A model generated the notes under the pieces. That model was not told where the DNA came from and did not search any database. It saw nothing but the letters and a program-made list of their open reading frames with translations. A DNA stretch of 62,000 nt from Lingula anatina (taxonomy: Eukaryota > Brachiopoda > Lingulata > Lingulida > Lingulidae). The position numbers and the translations under genes were made by a program. Every line of letters starts with the position of its first letter. The first letter of the stretch is position 1. The DNA lies in assembly GCF_001039355.2 (NCBI RefSeq), contig NW_019775485.1, positions 8,119-70,118 of the forward strand, in the 5' to 3' direction. Below are positions 52,377-62,000 of this stretch, in pieces.

Positions 52377-55300
52377 TCAGAGTCCAATAAAATAGGACCT
52401 TCCCTTGGTGTTGTGTACAGGCTGAGGGTGAGGTTTGGTCACGCACCACTCGTACCACACATTCTTCTGAGTAACTCGCCGCCAGAAGTGGACCTCTAAT
52501 ACGTCCCCTGGCACCAGGTGTATGGGGTTCTGGAGGACAAAATTAACAGTCATTAATTCAAAATTGAAAACCAGTAAAATTTCTAAATTCAATAACATTT
52601 TCTGTCATTTTTTTTATTAAGTGAGATGTGCAATGTTGTGGGATATGCAAATATAGTCCTTAACTAAACTTATCTAATCAAAAAATTAAAAAGCATACTT
52701 GTTTGTCATAATCATCAATATTACATATAAAAACTGACAGACTTTATCTGCAAAAAAAAAAAAAAAAAAAGTCCACTTTCTTATAACAGAATATCATTTC
52801 TATTGAAGTAAAAATATGGTAACACAGAACTTACAAATTATATGAAACAAAACATATTTATTCACTCACTTTTATTGGAAAGAAGATTGGAAACCAACTA
52901 AACATTCCAGGGGAATGGGTCTCTGGAGTTATACCTGGATACAGAGAATACACTCAATTAATCATTATCTTATCACTTGTAATTGTGGGTAATTATGCTA
53001 ATATGAGAGGATTGCCACAAAAGACATTATATTACATAAAAGCACACTGCATTCAAAGTAAACAAATATGAAGCCAAAAATGAACCAATTACAATCAACT
53101 TCAAATAGTATTTTTCACATTGATATAGATTAACTGTAATAAGAATTTCAATGACTATTATTCTTTTAACTGTTGAAAATTTAGGTACAAGAATTACGTT
53201 AATCTCTGTCCCTCTAATCTTTTATAGCTTCAAACACAATTTTTGCCTTGTCCAAGTAATATTTGGCCACTTACTTAATGTCACGTCGCCATATAATCTA
53301 GTGTCAAAATATCCTCCAAATCCATGGAGAACGCAGTCCTGAGTGACAGAGAATTGGAGACTTTTATACCGTGTATTGTCTATCAAACCTGAAAATATAT
53401 TGAAGAGCAATAAAAAATTACATTCTTTCAATAAACCATATAATGATATAAGTATTATATAAATGTGACTTAGTGCAAAGCAACTGGCAAATACTAATTT
53501 GATCAATCTTCACAAATACATTTTAAATTATATGCAAAATATCTTAACTAACTTTGAAGAATAAATATGCTGGCACACAATTTACGGGCGAGGAGGAGGG
53601 GGCTTCCACCCCCTCTACCCTCCACCACTGGAAAAAGCCCCCCCCTCCCCCACTAGAAATCCCGAACCAACTTGCATAAAATAGCACTGGGTTATTGTTA
53701 GCTGTCTTTGCTTACTGTGGTCTTATTAAAGAGAAGTTATCATAATAAAATAATAACAAAGAAAAATAAATTAAAAAAATAAATAAGCAGAGCAGGAGGC
53801 GGTCATAATAATTAGGATAAAGGCTAGCAGCACTGTTACTTACCTCTGTTTGGATGAACAAATGTAAATAAAGACTGGCAGTCGGCTATATTAAAGACAT
53901 TGTGCAGCCTGACAACATATGGTGTTTCAAATGGAGCCTAGAAGCAAGAATGCAAATTCCATTTAAGCAGTGTGTGAAAATAATTATCTCAAGCATCTTA
54001 CATCTTTACCAAGTTGTTGATAATTGTATAAAAACTCTCATCATTAATGCTGTTTGTGAAACTATCAGATTTGTCTTCATTGTTAACAATGACAGCATTG
54101 TGGCAGGTGATAAATTAAAAGTGGTGAGATGGGTGTGAAAGAACTGCCAGACAAGATAGCATTGTGTTAGATGTGACAGCATAGTGTTGTGTTGGCTGTG
54201 ACAGCATTGTGTTGGAAGTGACAGCATTGTGTTGGATGTGACAGCATTGTGCCGGACGTGACAGCATTGTGTTGGATGTGATAGCATTGTGTTGTGTTGG
54301 ATGTGACAGTATTGTGTTGGACGTGACAGCAATGTGTTAAGCAAGACAAACTGGTGCTTGGTATGATAGTATTCTGTTTGACATAACATTATCTCACCCA
54401 CCTCAGGATGTTTATCTTTTTCCCTGCACTGTCTGACCTCATTATACAGCTTGGCAGACTGGAGAGGATTCAAATAGGACGTGTACTCACATGGAATGCT
54501 AATTCCATCCTCTGAAATGTTGGAGATCTTTCAAGTTTCTATTCTAGTGCTTATTATATTGACATATTCGGAAGGTTAACATAAAATTGAGAAACCAAAC
54601 TGAAATCAAGATTATACTCCAGACATTTTGGCACAGTTTCTTTTAAACGGAAGAAGGGATGAGAGGCTAATATCCATTTTGTTAAAGTGTTTATAATAAT
54701 TGTTTGAACATAATAGAAGAATCCATCAACTCTCAAAATCTGAATTATATTTGTGCACCATCTATAAACACTAGAAATATCCTTTTGGTTAAAAAAATGA
54801 ACTATAAATTTTAAAAAAGCAAACAAATGTTCGCATTTACCTTTGAGAAATCTTTGAGCACCATCTAAACACTCAGGGGAGAGCTCATTGTCACTAAAAG
54901 ACCCGAGGAGTTCACTGACTAAAATGTCGGCCTTCTCTGGTGCCTCCCACTCTCGCATGTCACATGATACTACCGTCACCTGGTTACCCCACATCTCTGC
55001 TTTCAGGTTCTCAAGACTGATAGAAAGATAATAATAATAATAATAATCATAATAATAATGTTAATAAAGTAGCAAAAGTTGTATCACTGTATAATGAGTA
55101 CAATATACACAGAAGTAGAGTCAAACTTGAAAGGTACAGCAACTGCATTCCAAAGTGTCGTTTTTTTTTGCTAATTTTTTAAAATCCACAATTGAAATTT
55201 GTTATTAATATAACTTCTGTTACTTCCGTTATTTCCTTTATACACTACAGAACATTATTTCATATAAAGACACTTTATAGTCTAGGTTTAATTGGAAAAA

Positions 55301-58300
55301 ACTTCTTGACTTATGACTGTCCATAGAGTGCCTTGCGGAAATTTGATTTGGTATGCATTAAACTAGATGCTCAGGGTGATGAACTAAATACAAACAGATA
55401 ATGATCAAAAATGTTAAAAAACTTAACAATTGCTCAACTTACGTGACAACTGCATTTGGGTTTTTCTCCACTGCGTATATCCTGAGCTGCCTGTCTGCAT
55501 TCTTGGCTGCCGTAATGGCTGCTCTCACGAGAGGACCCCTGCCTGCGCCCACAACCATTAATATGCTGAAATGATGGCAAATGATACAATACGGCAAGCC
55601 ATACTTGCTGGCTCTGTCTTAAGATTCTTTGCAAAACACTCCTAGTCAACTGCAGCATAGTCAACCTAGCTAGGTCACTTAGCTTGAGCTAGTCAACTAC
55701 GGATTTAAGTTTCTTTGTGAAACAGGGGCCTGGGCAACTTTTAATGAAGTGTATTTACACTACAACTGCTCTCAGCTTTCAACTTTTAAATATTTTTAAT
55801 ATATAAATTTGAAAGTATTAAGGAAGAAGGTGACAGTTTTCAAGAGTAAAATAAGTTTAATTTTATATTGTCGCCAATTATAATTAGCAAAAACTATCCA
55901 CACATGCCCTGTTTAAAATAGTGCACACAGAGTAAACTTATTGCAGATATGAGGCATATGCATAGTATTATAAATACTGAACAATAATAAGTTACAACCT
56001 TTAAAGAATAAACACATACCTAAAAAGCCTTACTGATGTCAAAGCTACATAAAATCTGAAGTTATAAAAATCAGAAAAAAAATCCTAGATCATTGTTTGA
56101 AAATTTGTCTTAAAAATAACTCGTAAAAAGATCAACTCACGTGACTTTTGAATCTTTTTCCTCTGGTAAAACCCTGTCAAGAAGAGCGTAATAAATTGCC
56201 TGGAGAGAAAAGTTATTAACATATTAAAAAATGTATTGTGGATAGTTTACTCCAATCTTCTGAACCCTGCATAATATTTTATTTCTCAATTTATCAAATA
56301 TATCTCAAATTTCTCAAAATCATTCATAAACAGCCAGCTTAACTTTTTAAGAATCAAAAATATATTTTATAAATAAAATTTTTAATCAAAACAAGTTTAG
56401 TTACGTCCTGACTTGTATAGGTTTCATATGATAATATGTGCTACCTTTTGGTATTGGGAGTATTTTACAGGATCCTTCTCAAACGTCTCGTACGTCTGGG
56501 ATTCCAGATTGTCCATTAGAGGCTGAAAGATGAAGATTGTTGCAGCACCTGTTAAATTTGAGCCAACCCCAAAAGTTAAGAGCCGTGCAAATGAACCTAC
56601 CTTGTGGCCTCTCATGCAAGTAAACACTTCAGCTGGTCAAATTTGTAACAAGAATCTTAGTTTAGCTCAGTTACAACAAGTTAACTTGTAATCAATATGA
56701 TTGAAAAAAACAATTAGCTGCTCAACTCTTATCAACTATTTTTTGTTGTTAAATTTCAGATAGTTTAAATTGGTTTCAAAATTAATTTGGGCACTCCATG
56801 TGTGACTTTATGACTGTGTGTGTGTGTGCGTGTGTGTGTGTGTAGTGCCCACGTGCGTGTGTGTGTCAGTGGGGAGGGGATGAGATGGGCAAATCTTTCC
56901 CTTTTTTCTTTTCATTCCCAACAAACCAAATATAGATGGTGCTGCTGCTATCCCATCTCACCTGTAGAGGGCACTGTAGAAAGTCTTCATATCCCTTAGC
57001 AAATGCACTGACAGTATCAGGAGGGTCTCTTGATGCAAAGATATGTTCCATGTACTGGTAGTATGGCCTGATGCCTTTCTCTGGGTGGCGGACAACACCA
57101 CTTATTATTAGTTGAACATCTAACTGAAAAAGAAAAAAATTCCTGACAATGATCAACGTAAAGCTATTTTTAGACCCCATTCCCATACCTAGATTGATGT
57201 AGCAGGATCAACCAATCTCTGAGAGGATTCTCGCTTAATTTTATTCAGATTAAGTGGCTTAGATGTCTGTCATGCCTACTGAAGCTGCTAAACGATAGTT
57301 AATTACCCCATAACAACTTCAGTAGGCGTGCCAGACATCAGAGTCGCTTAAGCTGAATGGAATTTAACAAGAAACCCTTCAGAGATGGTTTGATCCTGCT
57401 AGATCGATCTAGGTGTGGGAATGGGGTCTTAGTTTCAATTGACAGGCAGCATGGATATAATCTCTGGGGTAGCACTAGCAATTTCTTTCGCTTAGCCAAA
57501 TCACCACAATTTTGTCAAATTATTATCAAAATGGTTATAATTTGGCTAAAACAAGTTAAATCAAGCCCTTTTTCTTTAGGCAATTTAAGTCAATTTTAGC
57601 ATTTGGCTAAATTGGCGAGTGTTAGCGCTACCCCAGAGTCTACCATATTATGCTCAATGGTAAATACACTTCTTTTTATACAATTTGCAGCTATTATAAA
57701 TATTGTTCACAATATCTAGTAGTTATATTTTTCATGTAGTAAAAGTTTAGCAATCAACAACAAATATGAATATAACAACTCATAGATGATAAATCGATTA
57801 AAAAATGGAAACATGCCTGTTTTCAAATCAATATAAACAGCATGTTAAAGCAATAATAACTCTTCGTTTCGGCCAAAAAATGAATTTTCCTGGAGTAAAC
57901 AACAATTTTCCCATACTGACCAATGGTTAGTGAATCCATTTTTACATTCAAAGTTAGTCCCTGGTTTTTTTCTAAAAAGTTTGGTTTTTCGTTAAAATCT
58001 CTTAAGAGATTTTAACAGAGTATAGACATCAATGGAGGTCACGTGGTCTAAAGACAAGTTCAAATATCAGAATAAAAGCTATAACTGCTGTTTTTGTGGT
58101 AAAACAGAATATATTATATTTCTATGAGTTTTTCACAAGGTTTTTATTGTGAAATATAGGTCTCATACGAAGAGTTATTATCCCTTTAACCTTCAAACTT
58201 ACGTCAAACAATTTTTTCACAAAATTTTGATGTCCCTTAGAAAGCACAGGAAAGCCCTTCTTATTAGTCAGAAATATACTGGTGGGTAAGATGGCCGCCT

Positions 58301-61243
58301 TAATGTTCTCCCCACACCAGCGCCTTAACACAGCCTCGTCAGGAAGGTCAGCCGATAGTTCGAGTGCCAGTCCAATTTTTTTCGAAGTGTCACATATGGT
58401 GCGGAATAGGTCCCACCTGATGGATGACATAGAATGGAGCAAATTTTTTGAATATGTCATTTATATCAAAATATTTCATGGGTATCATTTCCGATTAACA
58501 TGGGCTCCAAAAACTGTGTGAGCACAAACTTAAATGATTTTATGTCAAATACTTCCTTTACCTAGTAAATGCTAATGAATTTATTACTTCCCTGGCCAGG
58601 CATATTCTTGTAAACTCAAAATGAAAATGCAGATTCTGCACTAGGCTGGTGGTTTACAACATTCATTATTGAATTTCAATGGCAATTTTTAAAATAAACA
58701 AGCGAATAAAAAAGAAGAAAAAATTCCCACCATTTCCAAGTATCGTCCTCCCAACTCGTGGTTTCTTCATCTGTCTGCTGTGACTGGAAGACTGCAGAGG
58801 CGACCTCTGCTGGAGATCTCATTGGCACCTGGACCCAGAACTAAAAACCAAGAAAAATTCACACATGAAAATGCTCAAATACAAGCTGAAAATCTTTCAT
58901 ACCATTTGCTTACAGGTTTGACAATATTTGATAGTCAACATCAATATCATAAATCAGTGTGTAAATGAATTCTAAACATTGCAGCCTTTTCTTTGTCATA
59001 TATTTGTGAGAGTGGGCAAAAATGTGTTCTCCAAGAAGTCACAAAAACTTTATAATTTAATTGGTAAAGAAAAGCAAATATTAATTTCAGAATCAGTCCA
59101 TGGCCTTTTTGCAATCAAAATCACAAGAATCAAAATTAAAATATTCAAAACAACTAAATCAACTTCTAATAACTTCTAATTTAAATTTTATTTATATCTA
59201 ATAACTTTTTATTAACATCTAATAATCTAAAAATACCTGCTGGTTCGGTCCTTGTGTTACATGTTCATTTAAAAATCTAGCAGCATTGACACATTTCCCA
59301 TGTTTTAGCTTCATCAGCACTGCTGGTAATGTCAAATGTGCAGCAAAGGCCAGCTCTTCTTGGAAAGCCTGGACAGGAACAGGACAAAAATCGTAAAAAT
59401 TTAAAGTGGTCCAATAAAACTGCTATTCACAGTTGACCCGTGTTTAGGTTCTTTCAATCACTACGATAAGTTTGAAGATAATAAGACACTCACATGGTTA
59501 TCCATATATTGTGTCAACAGTGAAAAGTGCATAATTTTGAGGAAATCTGTCTGCGCATAAAAAACATTCTCTTCTGGACAGGACTTTATCCATTGGGAAA
59601 ACTGCAGCAACATTTTATCATTAATCAGCAAGAAGTTTTTTTCAGATTCAAGACTATGGAAGACAAGTTTTTAGGTAAAATATTACATTACCCTCTCAGA
59701 CAGGTTTAACAAACATATTATAGACATATCTTTTTTTAAAATAAAATATAGCATGTAAATTTCCAGCTGCATTAAAAATCATACACAATATCAATTTGCA
59801 AATCAGACTGCATTCATTGCCAAGTGGCATGCCTTACCTTCTCTGAGTTCTTTCTAGTACTTTCTACCTCTGAGTCCAAATCTATCCATGGGGAGATCTT
59901 TCCTACAATCAAACTGCCCCAATCTGAAAAAAAGTTCAATACACTCAAGATTGATATCAGCACATAAATTGTGCAACCTGACTTACATTGCTGATGAAAT
60001 GTAATGTACTGATCAAGGCTAATTAAAGGAACAAATCAATCAATGTGTGTTTGCTATTTGTTAGTTTAAAGAGAAAAGGCAAAATATAAGCCTCAAGCCA
60101 GTGTCATTCTGTATTAGTGAGGACCACATGATAACAGAATAACAGATCAGCAGTAATAAAATATGACAGGTTTTTTGCTGATCTGACTGCAAATCCAAAA
60201 CCATTCATGTCATAAATTTGATGGTGGCCCCTTAGACTTTACTGAGCACAATTTTCCACCAGTCCTTGAAAAGTGAAACATGAATAGCGGGACCAGACTG
60301 AAGAGCTTTTTGTTGGACTGGCTGCCAGTTTTGGTGAAAATCGTATAACTTGAGTGTTGACTTACCAGTGGAGGTCAACAGGAGGTCAGATCTTGTGAGG
60401 GGCCCTTGTCGTGATTTGGCACCTCCTTCTATAAACTCTCTCTTATAGCGTGGATGGACCATTGGGATGCACACAAAATCAAAGCTGAAATTGTGAACGT
60501 AAAATTACAAAAAATCTGTACAATGTGTCTTGAGGGAAACATCAGAATCATAATAAAAGAGGATGCTAGACATATCAAGTGTGGAGGGCCATGTGTAAGA
60601 TAAGTATACAAACTTCACATTTTACCCTCTTTAAATTAAGTTTATAATCATATCATAAGGCAGATATTGATCAAGTGGGTGGAGTTTGTTCAGCATCATT
60701 TAATTATCCATAATCCATTGCTTATTAAATTATTGAACTTCCATTGAAGATTTCTGTTACCTAAGCTAATCTTTCTACAAGTATATGGACACAACTATTT
60801 TAATAAACTCTGCAGTTTGGGTTATGTACTAGTAAGGCTATTTCATTAAATTTATTTTAAAAAATACTCGAGTTATTCTGACTTATTTTAAAGTGTTATG
60901 GCAGTCTTGTGCGATATCACAAGCGTCGTTCTGAGCGCTTTTCAGATCCATAATTTAATCAAGCTGACGCAAAAAATGTGGTGTTTCTCCATAATGTAGT
61001 GCATTACATGTGCACGTACCAGTAACTTGTACGAGTAGTTGAACTTGTAGTGTAGGGTTATGATTTGTCGGCACACACATCATAGTGAGTTTAGAGAAAC
61101 TTGCTGAGTATTATAGTTTGTTCCTTGCTTAACAATACATATTTGTAAGAAGTTACATACCCATCTTTTGTCGCACTCTCGACAGATGTGTTGATATCTG
61201 GACAATAATGAAGGTCTCTCCCGCACGACACGCGCACTGCCAT
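52377..61243 (-). CDS. PRMT5: Protein arginine N-methyltransferase 5
   Basis: Sixteen exons join in frame to 625 aa (human 637): 61,243-61,161; 60,484-60,366; 59,923-59,838; 59,368-59,237; 58,840-58,731; 58,416-58,203; 57,123-56,962; 56,522-56,445; 56,199-56,141; 55,565-55,443; 55,016-54,841; 54,511-54,402; 53,937-53,844; 53,388-53,275; 52,934-52,870; 52,529-52,377. It makes symmetric dimethylarginine on histones, Sm proteins and others, using S-adenosylmethionine, in complex with MEP50. The N-terminal TIM-barrel part includes FKxEF-like YKREFIEGG and [19 protein letters not shown]. The catalytic part has F316 (human F327, which sets symmetric specificity), SAM motif VVGAGRG (354-358), and the double-E loop [11 protein letters not shown] with E424 and E433. 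The C-terminal beta barrel ends GRSYFIGL. All key residues are present, so the gene should be functional. Introns carry two MITEs and a minisatellite. It shares a short upstream region with a C5orf22 homologue. Confidence 0.97.
54160..54343. repeat. 20-bp minisatellite in PRMT5 intron 12
   Basis: About nine imperfect copies of the unit GTGACAGCATTGTGTTGGAT (as read on the + strand), some with a short inserted GTGTT. It starts about 60 bp beyond the exon 12 donor side and keeps open frames on the - strand by its length; these are not coding. Confidence 0.9.
55029..55060. repeat. (AAT)n microsatellite
   Basis: ATA/AAT trinucleotide tract about 13 bp upstream of the exon 11 acceptor of PRMT5, close enough that length change could affect the branch point region. 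Confidence 0.8.
56814..56844. repeat. (GT)n microsatellite
   Basis: GT tract with one C interruption in PRMT5 intron 7, followed by a second short GT run at 56,856-56,867. Confidence 0.9.
57172..57432. mobile_element. Palindromic MITE, copy H, in PRMT5 intron 6
   Basis: A long palindrome with near-perfect ends AGACCCCATTCCCATACCTA and the inverse AGGTGTGGGAATGGGGTCT, flanked by TAG on both sides. It lies about 45 bp upstream (in gene sense) of the exon 7 acceptor. The ends are the most symmetric of the family here, suggesting a younger insertion. Confidence 0.82.
57845..58189. mobile_element. TTAA-flanked MITE, copy 5, in PRMT5 intron 6
   Basis: A 345 bp copy counted with both TTAA flanks, termini TTAAAGCAATAATAACTC and TTATTATCCCTTTAA, with the shared internal palindrome. 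Its edge lies 13 bp from the exon 6 donor junction (58,203). Confidence 0.88.
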
Positions 61244-61455
61244 TTTCCCTTTAGAGCTGACCTTGACCCTTTTGGGTTTTTTACTATTAAAAAGTCCACT
61301 AATATGACGAATACATATAATGATAAATACATCATTTTAAACAAAGAGGCTTTTTGTATTATAAATGAAGAATAAACCACAACAAAGAAGCTCATTATCA
61401 TATTGAAGTGATTCAAAAGTGCGAGATACCTCATTCTGTGCGGAACGCTTTCAAG
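61244..61455. promoter_or_regulatory. Divergent promoter between PRMT5 and the C5orf22 homologue
   Basis: Only 212 bp separate the two start codons, which face away from each other, so both 5' UTRs and core promoters must fit here. No TATA box is evident, as is usual for shared promoters of housekeeping genes. The block is not notably GC-rich. Confidence 0.7.
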
Positions 61456-62000
61456 ATGTCTGCGCCCTTGGAGACGCACGTTTCGGAGTTAAAACGGTAC
61501 AAAAACACCCCAGTTGTTGTCGTAGAGAACCACAATGAAGTGCGTTACTTTGTTGATTACAAGGGAACATTTTCAAGTTTATATTTAATATTGAATTAAC
61601 ATGTTATTTAACTCACTGGTGTGCGATTACAGTATTTAGAGGACGTAATTGTTGCGCATTAGATGTACAACTAAATACACGTACATTCAGCTTTTGTCGG
61701 TACTCCCTTAGCAATGAACTAACTCAAAATCTTCAATTTTTAAATTTGTCCTTCGTAATACATTCATTGCCCAAACAGAAAAGTTCACTTTTTCTTTCTA
61801 ATACAGTACAATTGCTCAATTTGCTGTTTTGCTTGTAAGTCAAAACACATTTCACATTATAGTAAATTCTCTTCACTCAGCCACGTCCTGAAATGATCAA
61901 TGGCTTGTGTTTTTCTTTTCAGGCATTGCCTCACATCTACAGGAGCATTGGATCAAAACATTTACCACTGGAAGGAATCACTTTGATCCACTTGGATGCC
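61456..62000 (+). CDS. C5orf22: C5orf22 / UPF0489 family protein, 5' part
   Basis: Exon 1 (61,456-61,539, 28 codons) reads [20 protein letters not shown] followed by VVVENHNE, then a donor GTGCGT. Exon 2 starts at 61,923 after a pyrimidine-rich TTTTCTTTTCAG and runs past the window end with [17 protein letters not shown] and LIHLDA. This matches the start of vertebrate C5orf22 (UPF0489), including the PVxVVExHxE block and the IYR-IGSKHLP block. The family has no established biochemical role; its fold is thought to resemble arginase-like metal hydrolases, and the HLDA just before the window end would be the start of a DxH-type motif. Only the first 54 codons are visible. ATG at 61,456 is the first in frame and has a purine at -3. 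Phases agree (0/0). Confidence 0.85.

Noticed and set aside
54006-54473. 155-residue frame on the - strand (Ser/Gln/His/Cys-rich repeats)
   Set aside because: It is PRMT5 exon 12 read through its donor into the 20-bp minisatellite; the exon joins in frame to 53,937.

Overview
The window looks like one stretch of an animal nuclear genome, most probably amphioxus (Branchiostoma) or a close deuterostome relative. This is inferred from intron-rich genes with GT-AG junctions, a chordate-type D8C-EGF-ZP gene, a PRMT5 close to the vertebrate protein, many short non-autonomous transposons, and two copies of one region that differ by frequent substitutions and large indels, as amphioxus haplotypes do. 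No search could be run, so the species is an inference.

Layout. (1) About 1-36,900 is a large inverted repeat. The left arm (1 to ~11,692) and right arm (~15,617 to 36,903, reverse complement) flank a ~3.9 kb spacer (11,693-15,616) of LINE fragments, a TTAA-flanked MITE and tRNA-Asn-like SINE heads. Each arm carries one copy of a secreted D8C / four-EGF / ZP-domain protein of the uromodulin / OIT3 (LZP) type: + strand 3,569-11,168 (10 exons, 618 aa) and - strand 25,023-16,142 (same 10 exons, broken by an N gap). The copies converge tail to tail. The arms differ by insertions whose empty sites can be read in the other arm. (2) Only the right arm holds ~10 kb (25,430-35,567) with a relic of a third gene copy, a dead LINE, and a complete glycosyl hydrolase family 1 gene (29,280-34,115, 8 exons, 512 aa). 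(3) 36,904-42,600 is mostly repeat-derived: a probable solo LTR, a promoter-like block, a long (AT)n, a foldback element and a decayed BEN-domain gene. (4) A 3-exon gene for a small secreted von Willebrand factor type D protein lies on the - strand at 42,671-44,113. (5) 44,200-52,370 is repeats and LINE pieces. (6) 52,377-61,243 on the - strand is a complete PRMT5 gene (16 exons, 625 aa), and 212 bp from its start codon a C5orf22 (UPF0489) homologue starts on the + strand and runs off the window end.

The most striking observation is in the duplicated D8C-EGF-ZP gene. The arms are generally only about 2-4% different, including the introns beside it, but exon 4 (second half of the D8C domain) differs at 42 of 217 bases. 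By hand count 40 of these changes are non-synonymous and 2 synonymous, with no indel and all eight cysteines kept. That points to strong diversifying selection, or exon replacement, confined to one recognition-type module. Whether the arms are a true inverted duplication or two haplotypes joined head-on in assembly cannot be settled from sequence alone; the exon 4 signal matters either way.
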